DNA from: Thermosyntropha sp.
GTDB lineage: Bacteria; Bacillota; Syntrophomonadia; Syntrophomonadales; Syntrophomonadaceae
DNA: 64,000 bases
NCBI RefSeq assembly: GCF_017656155.1
Contig: NZ_JACDOH010000008.1
Span: forward strand, 1-64,000
Reading direction: 5' to 3'
Shown here: in pieces, positions 53,517 through 61,060 of the stretch
How the letters are laid out: every line of letters begins with the position of its first letter
Position numbering within the stretch: the stretch's first letter is position 1
The notes under the pieces: model-generated
Databases searched by the model: none
What the model was told of the DNA's origin: nothing
What the model saw: only the letters and a program-made list of their open reading frames with translations
Program-made: the position numbers and the translations under genes

Positions 53517-53524
53517 GTTAGCCG

Positions 53525-54079
53525 TCAAATATTTATGTCGTATTCTTTTATTTTGCGGATTAAGCCTTGGGTTGAAGGAAGATGAGGAAAGTTAAGTGTT
53601 AAAACAGGTATTCCAGCAGTTTTGGCTGCTTTTTCTAGAAAGTTTTCAGCAATTTGTTCTTTTTTAGCATTGCTGCCTTCATGCACCTGTACTATAAAAA
53701 GAGGTTCTAAGCTTTCAAAATGGCAGATGAGAAAGTCTACACTTTTAGAATTTATTCGTTTAACATATTCGGGGCTATTTTGGACGTGTGGATCAACCTG
53801 CATAAAGTCGGACAAGCGTACTTTAGGAAAAATCTTGAAGTTATCCGCAGGCAAAGTTTTATTGAGCAGATTATAAACATCTTTTTCTGCAGCAGATAAT
53901 ATGCTTGTCTTTTTAGTATAAGGCAAGTTATTTATATCAATCCAGGCTTCGCTGACATCAATGACTTTGCCTCCTTTTTGCGGTTTGTTTTTTCTGGGTT
54001 CCGATATTTTCTCTTTATATATATCCCAGAGAAGCTTCAAAAGTATAAACCCTATTACAGCCAGTATAAACTGTCCCAT
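53525..54079 (-). CDS. DUF2726 domain protein
   Basis: 184 aa, ATG preceded by GGGAGG on the minus strand. A membrane helix (residues 4-20) is followed by a DUF2726 domain from about residue 60 (SAAEKDVYNLLNKTL, VDFLICHFESLEPLFIVQVHEGS). The domain resembles nuclease folds of the restriction-endonuclease-like type but a clear catalytic set is not visible. Membrane anchoring makes a nuclease role uncertain. Confidence 0.8.
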   Translation of the reverse strand: MGQFILAVIGFILLKLLWDIYKEKISEPRKNKPQKGGKVIDVSEAWIDINNLPYTKKTSILSAAEKDVYNLLNKTLPADNFKIFPKVRLSDFMQVDPHVQNSPEYVKRINSKSVDFLICHFESLEPLFIVQVHEGSNAKKEQIAENFLEKAAKTAGIPVLTLNFPHLPSTQGLIRKIKEYDINI

Positions 54080-54226
54080 GTTTTACCTCCCGATTAAAAT
54101 CTGCTTACCAAAAGCTGTCTTTTCCATTATTATATATATTATCAGCTATTGCAATCTTTTTGAAAATAGATATTATACTGAGTTAGGTGTAAAAATTATG
54201 TTTTAAAACAGGGAGGATTATTAATA

Positions 54227-55729
54227 ATGCAGTATGAGAGCAGCAGAGGTCAATATAAAGGGCTTAAGGGGGCAGAAGTTATCAAGTTGGGAATAGCCCC
54301 GGATGGTGGATTGTTTGTTCCAGAGTATATACCAGAACTGACCAGTGAAGATTTAAAAGGAATGGAAAACCTGACTTATCAGGAAAAGGCAGTATATATT
54401 TTAAAACAATTTTTATCTGATTTTAGCCTAAAGCAGATTGAAGAATGTGTCCATAAAGCTTATAACTGGGAAAGTTTTGATCATGAAGATATTGCACCCC
54501 TGGTGCCTCTAGATGATAAGACTTATATTCAGGAATTGTGGCATGGCCCAACCTGTGCTTTTAAAGATATGGCATTGCAGATACTGCCTTATTTACTTAC
54601 TACCAGCGCCAGCATTACCGGCGAAACTGATGAAATTGTAATTTTAGTTGCAACTTCCGGAGATACAGGCAAGGCGGCGTTGGCCGGCTTTAAAGATGTA
54701 GAAAATACCCGGATAATAGTTTTTTATCCAGATGAAGGGGTAAGTGAAGTACAAAAAAGGCAGATGATTACCCAGGAAGGAAGAAATGTTTTTGTAGCTG
54801 CGGTTAAAGGCAATTTTGATGATGCTCAAAATGGAGTTAAAGAGATATTTAATGATGAAAATATAAGAAAACTGCTTGCATCTAACCATAAGAAAATGTC
54901 ATCAGCAAACTCTATCAACTGGGGTAGACTTTTACCTCAGATAGTCTACTATATTGCGGCTTATGTAGATTTGCAGAAAAAAGGAGTAATAAAACAAGGT
55001 GAAAAAATAAATGTTGTGGTTCCTACCGGAAATTTTGGAAATATTTTGGCTGCCTTTTATACCAGAAGGATGGGTATTCCCATAAACAGGCTGATATGTG
55101 CTTCTAACGCCAATAATGTGTTGACTGACTTTATACGCAATGGGGTTTACGACCGCAACCGGAAGTTTGAAAAGACTATATCGCCATCTATGGATATCCT
55201 GATTTCTTCAAATTTAGAAAGGCTTTTATATGAGGTTACCGGACATGATGCGCAAAAAGTCAGGGATTGGATGAAAAGATTAAAAGATACAGGCAGATAT
55301 GAAGTAGACAGTTTGACCCGTGAAAAAGTGCAGGAATTGTTCTGGGCTGATTTTTGCAATGATGCAGATACTATTAGGACTATCAGGGAGGTATGGCAGG
55401 ATTATAAATACCTTTTAGACACTCATACTGCAGTAGCTGTAAATGTTTATAACAAATACCGTAAAGCTTCTGGGGATAATACGGTTGCAGTTATTGCATC
55501 TACTGCCAGCCCTTTCAAATTTGCTAGCAGTGTAGCCCGGGCAGTTTTGCCTCCTGATATGATGGAAGAAAAAAATGAATTTGAAGTTTTAGAGCTTTTA
55601 TCTTCTTATACCGGTTTAGCCATTCCTGCTGGTATTAAGGATTTAGATAAAAAACCGGTTATTCACAATACCAAATGCGACAAGACTGAAATGAGGGAAA
55701 CCGTGTTGAGATTTTTGGATATAAAATAG
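54227..55729 (+). CDS. thrC: Threonine synthase
   Basis: 500 aa, ATG behind GGGAGG. The PLP lysine lies in ELWHGPTCAFKDMALQ, and VATSGDTGKAALAGF plus the PTGNFGNILA phosphate-binding loop are present. The long form is of the E. coli/yeast type. It completes threonine synthesis from lysC, hom and thrB, although it is separated from them by 3 kb. Confidence 0.97.
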   Translation: MQYESSRGQYKGLKGAEVIKLGIAPDGGLFVPEYIPELTSEDLKGMENLTYQEKAVYILKQFLSDFSLKQIEECVHKAYNWESFDHEDIAPLVPLDDKTYIQELWHGPTCAFKDMALQILPYLLTTSASITGETDEIVILVATSGDTGKAALAGFKDVENTRIIVFYPDEGVSEVQKRQMITQEGRNVFVAAVKGNFDDAQNGVKEIFNDENIRKLLASNHKKMSSANSINWGRLLPQIVYYIAAYVDLQKKGVIKQGEKINVVVPTGNFGNILAAFYTRRMGIPINRLICASNANNVLTDFIRNGVYDRNRKFEKTISPSMDILISSNLERLLYEVTGHDAQKVRDWMKRLKDTGRYEVDSLTREKVQELFWADFCNDADTIRTIREVWQDYKYLLDTHTAVAVNVYNKYRKASGDNTVAVIASTASPFKFASSVARAVLPPDMMEEKNEFEVLELLSSYTGLAIPAGIKDLDKKPVIHNTKCDKTEMRETVLRFLDIK

Positions 55730-55783
55730 CCGTTATCTTTGGAATGATAAGGAACAAAGCGGTAGTATTTTGGGTCAATGAAT

Positions 55784-55821
55784 AATAAATAAGGCAGGGG
55801 TTGTTCCCTGCCTTATTTATT
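55784..55821. terminator. Bidirectional terminator between thrC and apgM
   Basis: AATAAATAAGGCAGGG (55784-55799) and CCCTGCCTTATTTATT (55806-55821) pair perfectly around a six-base loop, between converging genes. Confidence 0.88.
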
Positions 55822-55830
55822 AATATACTG

Positions 55831-57057
55831 TTACTTTTTATCGCCTTTTATAAAATAATCCATAAGCTCATATCCACTGGAGAAATATATTCCATCACGG
55901 GCGTATTTTTCGTTATAAGTTCTGATACTTTCTGAAACCGGATTATTTTTGTCATAAATCATAAAAGGCACCGGCTCCGCGGTATGTGTTTTTAATGATA
56001 TTGGTGTAGGATGGTCGGGCATAATCATAATTTTTAAATCATCGAATTCGTTTATCACGGATAATATAAGTCCTATTACTTCTTTATCAATCTGCTCAAT
56101 AGCCCATATCTTCTTTTCAAGGCTTCCCTGATGACTTGCTTCATCGGGAGATTCAATGTGCAGATAAACAAAATCCTGTCCTTTTTTAAGTTCATTTATT
56201 GCAGCTTCTCCTTTCCCTTTGAAGTTGGTTTCGATGCTTCCGGTAGCTCCTTCAACTAGGACAGGTCTGAGTCCGGCTGCTATCCCTAGTCCTTTTACTA
56301 GGTCAACTGCGGCGACTACTGAACCGTTCAAATTATATTTTTCCTGGAAGCTGTTCAGGGAAGGCTTTCTGCCTTCTCCCCAGAGCCATATGGAGTTGGC
56401 TTCTTTTAAACCTTTTTCCCGGCGTCTTTTATTTACCGGGTGTTTTTTAAGAATTTTCTGACTTTTTTGTATTAAATCAAGAATAATATTCGCCTTATCT
56501 CCCTCAGGCAGATATGAATCGATTTTTCGGTCAGATATATCATGAGGAGGAGTAAGCTTAAGTTTCAAGCCTGATGCGTTTTTCCAGACCATGACGTGGC
56601 GGTAGCTTATTCCCGGATAAAATGTTATTTCTCTGCTTCCCAGTTCCTTTTGTAAACAGCCGATAAGTTCTTTAGCTTCTCCGGAAGATATTTCCCCTGC
56701 ACTGTAGTCAAGCATAATTTTATCTTCTAAATTTTCATCATCGGAAAGGGTAACTAGATTGCAGCGCAGAGTGAGGTCGCTTTCCTCTAGTTTTACTCCC
56801 ATGCTTATAGCTTCCAAGGGAGAACGTCCGGTATAGTAAATTGAAGGGTCATAGCCCATCACTGAAAGATTGGCGACATCACTTCCAGGTGCAAATCCTT
56901 CCGGGATAGTTTTTACCAGACCAATAACTGCCTCTTTAGCTAGACCATCTATATTTGGGGTTTTTGCGTATTCAAGTGGGGTTTTATTACCCAATTCGGG
57001 TATAGGATAATCTGCCATTCCATCGGGAACAATGATTAGATATTTCACCTGATTCAA
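55831..57057 (-). CDS. apgM: Cofactor-independent phosphoglycerate mutase, archaeal type
   Basis: 408 aa, minus strand, GTG/ATG region with a moderate ribosome site. PDGMADYPIPELGNKTPLE at the N-terminus holds the metal-binding Asp, GSDVANLSVMGYDP the phospho-serine, and the C-terminal IMPDHPTPISLKTH the metal-binding His residues. Interconverts 3- and 2-phosphoglycerate. The name apgM follows the archaeal-type family; some members act on homoserine phosphate instead, which would fit the neighbouring thrC. Confidence 0.92.
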   Translation of the reverse strand: MNQVKYLIIVPDGMADYPIPELGNKTPLEYAKTPNIDGLAKEAVIGLVKTIPEGFAPGSDVANLSVMGYDPSIYYTGRSPLEAISMGVKLEESDLTLRCNLVTLSDDENLEDKIMLDYSAGEISSGEAKELIGCLQKELGSREITFYPGISYRHVMVWKNASGLKLKLTPPHDISDRKIDSYLPEGDKANIILDLIQKSQKILKKHPVNKRRREKGLKEANSIWLWGEGRKPSLNSFQEKYNLNGSVVAAVDLVKGLGIAAGLRPVLVEGATGSIETNFKGKGEAAINELKKGQDFVYLHIESPDEASHQGSLEKKIWAIEQIDKEVIGLILSVINEFDDLKIMIMPDHPTPISLKTHTAEPVPFMIYDKNNPVSESIRTYNEKYARDGIYFSSGYELMDYFIKGDKK

Positions 57058-57269
57058 CTCCTGTATAAAATATTAGATTTTATAAATTGCCCAGTGTATA
57101 GATTTACTTTTTAATTTTATAATATTTTTTATTTTTCTTAAAGGATGCTTGATAATCACTTGACATAGAATTATTTTTCTATAAATAAATTTAATAGCAA
57201 AAAAGGAAAAAGACACAAATAAGCGAAAAGTAAGTATAAATGGATTTGATGTTATGGAGGGATGTTATT

Positions 57270-58097
57270 ATGGGAAGCAGATTTTTAGAGGAGTTCCCGT
57301 GGATAGTGAAGATGATTTTACCGTTATTTCCGAAAGACACAACTTTTTATGCAACTGATCTGGAAAATTTTATTTTTAAAGATACTACCAATTTTGATGT
57401 TCCGTTTGTTAAGGTGGGTGCACCGTTTGCCAAAGGAGGACCGGCGGATAAGGTTATTCAAACTAAACAGCCAGTTATTATGGAAATAGATGAGAGTTAT
57501 TACGGTGTGCCTTTAAAGGTAATTTCAGTTCCTGCTTTTGATGATGATGATAAAAGTAAAGTGGCAGGGGTTTACGGAATGGCTGTTAGGCGGGAAAATG
57601 CCTTTAATTTGCGCAAGATGGCTGACACTTATCAAAAGGGAATGCAGGAGATTGCAGCTGCGATTGAACAGACTGCAGTTGCAGCTTCGGAAATAAGTGA
57701 GAGTGAGCAAAGGCTCAACCGGGAAATCAGTGCTATTTCAGATATCGCGGCTGAGATTATAAAAATCTTAGAGTACATAAGGAGTGTTGCTGATGAAACA
57801 AAAATGTTGGGGCTTAATGCTGCTATTGAAGCAGCCAGGGCAGGAGATGCCGGAAAAGGCTTTGGAGTAGTGGCAGCAGAAATTCGCAAACTTTCAGAGA
57901 ACTCTAAAGAAACCGCCGGGAAAATAAGGGAACTTACCAGACAGATTGAAGAAAAGATAAATTCTGCCTTAAAAAATTCTGAAGTTACTGCCAGGGCGAC
58001 TCAGGAACAGGCTGCAGCGGCAGAGGAAATGAATGCTGGTATACAGGAACTTACCAGTATGTTAGATGAACTTACGCGTATAGCATATGAGATTTAA
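57270..58097 (+). CDS. Soluble methyl-accepting chemotaxis-like protein
   Basis: 275 aa from ATG 57270 behind GGAGGG; an ATG at 57240 is before that site. No membrane helix. Residues 1-110 form a small sensory domain (a PFKDTTNFDVPFVKVGAPF-type pattern of unknown ligand), and residues 125-275 the signalling domain with the hairpin tip ETKMLGLNAAIEAARAGDAGKGFGVVA. It should act in the cytoplasm with CheA/CheW or a related system encoded elsewhere. Confidence 0.88.
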   Translation: MGSRFLEEFPWIVKMILPLFPKDTTFYATDLENFIFKDTTNFDVPFVKVGAPFAKGGPADKVIQTKQPVIMEIDESYYGVPLKVISVPAFDDDDKSKVAGVYGMAVRRENAFNLRKMADTYQKGMQEIAAAIEQTAVAASEISESEQRLNREISAISDIAAEIIKILEYIRSVADETKMLGLNAAIEAARAGDAGKGFGVVAAEIRKLSENSKETAGKIRELTRQIEEKINSALKNSEVTARATQEQAAAAEEMNAGIQELTSMLDELTRIAYEI

Positions 58098-58123
58098 AAC
58101 AAGATAAAAAATAATGAAAAGGC

Positions 58124-58152
58124 TTGACGATTATAAAAACAGATGATAAAAT
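58124..58152 (+). promoter_or_regulatory. Promoter of tRNA-Asp
   Basis: TTGACG (58124-58129), 17-base spacer, TAAAAT (58147-58152), 12 bases before the mature tRNA. Confidence 0.75.
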
Positions 58153-58164
58153 AAACATCGTTGC

Positions 58165-58240
58165 GGAGCTGTGGTGTAGCGGTTAACATGCCGGCCTGTC
58201 ACGCCGGAGATCGCGGGTTCAATTCCCGTCAGCTCCGCCA
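58165..58240 (+). tRNA. tRNA-Asp (anticodon GTC)
   Basis: Acceptor GGAGCTG/CAGCTCC, discriminator G, encoded CCA; anticodon loop CTGTCAC gives GTC; T arm GCGGGTTCAATTCCCGT. Confidence 0.96.
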
Positions 58241-58257
58241 TATAATTACAAATAAAG

Positions 58258-58286
58258 TTGACAACTTGTGGTGAGGCAGCTATAAT
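58258..58286 (+). promoter_or_regulatory. Perfect-consensus promoter before tRNA-Phe
   Basis: TTGACA (58258-58263), 17-base spacer, TATAAT (58281-58286): an exact sigma-A consensus, 19 bases before tRNA-Phe. It gives the Phe-Gly pair its own start. Confidence 0.85.
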
Positions 58287-58305
58287 AATTTTTGTAATAT
58301 AATAT

Positions 58306-58381
58306 GCCTCGGTAGCTCAGTCGGTAGAGCAGTGGACTGAAAATCCACGTGTCGGTGGTTCGATTCCGCCCCGAGGCACCA
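58306..58381 (+). tRNA. tRNA-Phe (anticodon GAA)
   Basis: Acceptor GCCTCGG/CCGAGGC, discriminator A, encoded CCA; anticodon loop CTGAAAA gives GAA; D arm GCTCAGTCGGTAGAGC regular. Confidence 0.96.
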
Positions 58382-58387
58382 TGATAA

Positions 58388-58462
58388 GCGGAAGTGGCTC
58401 AGTGGTAGAGCATCGCCTTGCCAAGGCGAGGGTCGCGAGTTCGAATCTCGTCTTCCGCTCCA
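58388..58462 (+). tRNA. tRNA-Gly (anticodon GCC)
   Basis: Acceptor GCGGAAG/CTTCCGC, discriminator T, encoded CCA; anticodon loop TTGCCAA gives GCC. Six bases behind tRNA-Phe, so processed from the same transcript. Confidence 0.96.
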
Positions 58463-58471
58463 TTGAAAGCC

Positions 58472-58500
58472 AAGCGTTACCTGTGTAACGCTTTTATTTT
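58472..58500 (+). terminator. Terminator after tRNA-Gly
   Basis: AAGCGTTAC (58472-58480) pairs with GTAACGCTT (58485-58493), followed by a T-rich run. Confidence 0.85.
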
Positions 58501-58551
58501 GCGATATATACCTGTTCAGTGCTTTATATATAGTAAAACCTCAAGTTTTGC

Positions 58552-58580
58552 TTGCAATAATGGAAAAAAGCTGTTATAAT
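58552..58580 (+). promoter_or_regulatory. Promoter of tRNA-Cys and tRNA-Leu
   Basis: TTGCAA (58552-58557), 17-base spacer, TATAAT (58575-58580). Confidence 0.7.
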
Positions 58581-58615
58581 AATTCCTGCGTCAGAGATTC
58601 GTTTCTTTTCAGCAG

Positions 58616-58691
58616 GGGCGGGTGGCGAAGTGGCTAACGCTGAGGTCTGCAAAATCTCCATTCACCGGTTCGAATCCGGTCCCGCCCTCCA
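58616..58691 (+). tRNA. tRNA-Cys (anticodon GCA)
   Basis: Acceptor GGGCGGG/CCCGCCC, discriminator T, encoded CCA; anticodon loop CTGCAAA gives GCA; T arm CCGGTTCGAATCCGG. Confidence 0.94.
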
Positions 58692-58709
58692 TAGAGAAAA
58701 GAATAACAT

Positions 58710-58798
58710 GCCCGGGTGGCGGAATAGGCAGACGCACGGGACTTAAAATCCCGCGGTTGGTAACAACCGTGCCGGTTCGACCCCGGCCTCGGGCACCA
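58710..58798 (+). tRNA. tRNA-Leu (anticodon TAA)
   Basis: Acceptor GCCCGGG/CTCGGGC, discriminator A, encoded CCA; anticodon loop CTTAAAA gives TAA; long variable arm CGGTTGGTAACAACCG as in class II tRNAs. Confidence 0.95.
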
Positions 58799-58807
58799 TA
58801 TTTCAAA

Positions 58808-58837
58808 AAGACGGACGCTTAAAAAGCGTCTTTTTTT
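58808..58837 (+). terminator. Terminator after tRNA-Leu
   Basis: GACGCTT (58814-58820) pairs with AAGCGTC (58824-58830), followed by seven T. Confidence 0.85.
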
Positions 58838-59096
58838 ATTGGTTTTTTATCAATGGTTAAGGTGGCAGGTATTAGTCTAAATAGTTACCACCCTCTTGTT
58901 TATTATCCAGTTATAAACATAATTCAGAAATATAAAAATGGATTCAGACCTAAAGTTGTAAAATCACATTATAGGATTAAACATTATATTATGTATAATA
59001 AAAAATATAATAAAAGACTTTTTTGAATTATTTTAATTTTAATTGCGATATGAAATAATGGTTTATGATAAAATTTGAAGACGGGAGGGGGCAATT
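58838..59096 (+). other. Leader region of the polysaccharide operon
   Basis: About 260 AT-rich bases. GGTGG (58861-58865) and CCACC (58888-58892) could close a hairpin, and a TATGATAAAAT stretch near 59065 may be part of a promoter. I looked for a c-di-GMP riboswitch core and did not find one. Confidence 0.35.
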
Positions 59097-60200
59097 ATCG
59101 AAAAATTTCGCCGTAAAAATTTGTTTTATTTAGCATTTTTTTTATTTTTACTGCTGTTTTTGTTTTTCTTTTTCCGGAATTATAAAAACGAGAGAAGGAT
59201 AGATATTTTCATTAGCCAGGTAAGATGTTTAATTCCTGAAGAGAGACAGGCAGTTATCATGCTTAAAGATAATATGCTTGATAACCGGGGGCTTATTTTC
59301 CAAAAGATTGAAAAAGGGAAACAGGTTGAGGTTAATCTTTTGGAAAGCATGGGACAGCTTCTTGAATATGCCGACTATACAGGAAATGAAAAGCTAAAAG
59401 AAGAAACCTTAGAACTTATTTTTAAATATTTTGAAACAGGAGAGGGGTATCTTTCCTGGCAGATTTATAAAGGAAAGCCTCAAAAGGCCACTGCTTTGTT
59501 TGATGAGCTTCGGATATTGAAAGTTCTTTTAGAGGACGAGAAGAGCAAGAAAAATGAATTTTATATTAAAACCCTCAAGGATTCGCTTTATAACTTTAGT
59601 TTAAGAGATGGGAAATGGGTGGATTTTTATGATGCAAGATGTGCTGATAAAGCAGATATAATTTCCCTTTTTTACATAGATATTGAAACTTTAAAAGAAT
59701 TGGCCAAAAATGATAAAAGATTTTACAATGCCTCAAAAAAAGCGGAAGAGATACTTTCCAATGCTCCTGTAAATGACTATGGCTTTTTTCCTCAGGTTTA
59801 TAACTATGAAGAACAGGCTTATATATATTCTTCCTCTGCAAATATGGTGGAAAATATTTTGACGAATATGCACTATCTGCATAATGGAGGAGATATTGAT
59901 AAATTTTTGTCTTTTCTAAAGAGGGAAATAGATAAGGGGCATATATACAATATTTATGATTATGACGGCAATCCTGTAAAAAAAGAAGAGTCAACTGCTG
60001 TATATGCCTTATCGTGCCAGCTTTTTTTGGAGGTAGGAGACTATAATTATGCTGATTTGTGTTATAAAAAAATGATGTCTTTTCGAATAAAAAAAGGTAA
60101 ATTAACTGGTGGCTTTGGAGATTCGCTAGCCAATACAGTTTATGCTTATGACCAGCTGGAAGCCCTGAAAACTATGCGGATAAGAGAGGTAAATATATGA
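59097..60200 (+). CDS. Membrane-anchored glycosidase-like protein, non-AUG start
   Basis: About 367 aa if started at ATC 59097. The ribosome site GGAGGGGG (59084-59091) is five bases before ATC, which encodes IEKFRRKN, a basic stretch just before the membrane helix (about residues 10-27). The first TTG (59121) is 29 bases from that site and would remove the basic residues. The outer domain is helical and reminiscent of the six-hairpin glycosidase fold (GH8-like: YGFFPQVYNYEEQAYIYSSSANMVE, STAVYALSCQLFLEVGD). It heads an operon with GGDEF, DUF2334 and glycosyltransferase genes, so a polysaccharide hydrolase role is likely. Confidence 0.7.
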   Translation: MEKFRRKNLFYLAFFLFLLLFLFFFFRNYKNERRIDIFISQVRCLIPEERQAVIMLKDNMLDNRGLIFQKIEKGKQVEVNLLESMGQLLEYADYTGNEKLKEETLELIFKYFETGEGYLSWQIYKGKPQKATALFDELRILKVLLEDEKSKKNEFYIKTLKDSLYNFSLRDGKWVDFYDARCADKADIISLFYIDIETLKELAKNDKRFYNASKKAEEILSNAPVNDYGFFPQVYNYEEQAYIYSSSANMVENILTNMHYLHNGGDIDKFLSFLKREIDKGHIYNIYDYDGNPVKKEESTAVYALSCQLFLEVGDYNYADLCYKKMMSFRIKKGKLTGGFGDSLANTVYAYDQLEALKTMRIREVNI

Positions 60201-61060
60201 AAGCAAGAGATAAGGAAAATAAAAGACAAGATTATCTGTGGTTTAATTTAATCATGGTTATATGGCTGGGAGTTTTAACTTTGGTTTTTGCTTCCAGCTA
60301 TAATATTAATTTTATGCAGTTTATAATGGCAGGTATGGCAATAATTGCTATGATTTTTGCCTATAACTATGGAGTATTGCGTGGTTTAGTTTTTGTATTA
60401 ATTTTAGTTTTTGCCTACGGTTCTTATATTCTTTACGGGGTAGCTGTTACCGGCGAGATTTCCGAGCTTAGGATTGAGCTTATAATGTGGCTTTTTATTA
60501 TGCCTTTAGGTGCTTATCTTTCGGGACAGATGAGCCAGTATATAGCTTCTTTATATTTTCAGAGCGGAGAATGGCAAATGCTTAGAGAAAGGTTAACCAA
60601 GGATGATTTGACCGGTTTTCTCAATAAGCGCGGTTTCTTTGAAGCTCTGGAAAGAGAGATTGACCGAACTAGGAGATTTAAAGATCCTTTATCAATTTTA
60701 ATTATAAAAATTGCCAATTTAAATGAAATGCGGACGGTATATGGGGAAGTGATTTCTAATGCCATTATAAAGTCCTTATCCGAACAGATTGATAATGTAA
60801 TAAGATCCATCGATATAAAAGGAATGCTAGAAACAGATGTTATAGGAATTATCCTGCCTGAGACCAATATAAGTGGGGCGAGAGTGGTAGCAGAAAAGCT
60901 GCATAATTTGGTGGAACTGATTACAGTGGATTTAAAAAAAGGTAGAAAGACAATAAAGCTAAGGATTTCTGTCGGAATTGCAGAATATTCAGATACTATT
61001 CCTGATGCTTATACCTTTTACGCAAAAGCTTTTGAAGATGCGGATAGGGATGTGGGCTGA
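60197..61060 (+). CDS. Membrane protein with degenerate GGDEF domain
   Basis: 287 aa, ATG overlapping the previous stop (ATGA). Four or five hydrophobic helices fill residues 12-118. Residues 132-285 form a GGDEF domain beginning DDLTGFLNKRGFFEALEREI. At the active-site turn the sequence is ETDVI (residues 212-216) instead of GG(D/E)EF, so diguanylate cyclase activity is improbable. The inhibitory-site RxxD is intact as RSID (203-206), exactly five residues before the turn. Known proteins of this type (PelD) bind c-di-GMP and switch on polysaccharide synthesis. It lies between polysaccharide genes. Confidence 0.85.
   Translation: MKARDKENKRQDYLWFNLIMVIWLGVLTLVFASSYNINFMQFIMAGMAIIAMIFAYNYGVLRGLVFVLILVFAYGSYILYGVAVTGEISELRIELIMWLFIMPLGAYLSGQMSQYIASLYFQSGEWQMLRERLTKDDLTGFLNKRGFFEALEREIDRTRRFKDPLSILIIKIANLNEMRTVYGEVISNAIIKSLSEQIDNVIRSIDIKGMLETDVIGIILPETNISGARVVAEKLHNLVELITVDLKKGRKTIKLRISVGIAEYSDTIPDAYTFYAKAFEDADRDVG

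Noticed and set aside
58609-58822. ORFs on both strands over the tRNA-Cys/tRNA-Leu region
   Set aside because: They are translations of tRNA genes.
58838-59096. Possible c-di-GMP riboswitch before the polysaccharide operon
   Set aside because: The conserved core of GEMM-type riboswitches could not be found.
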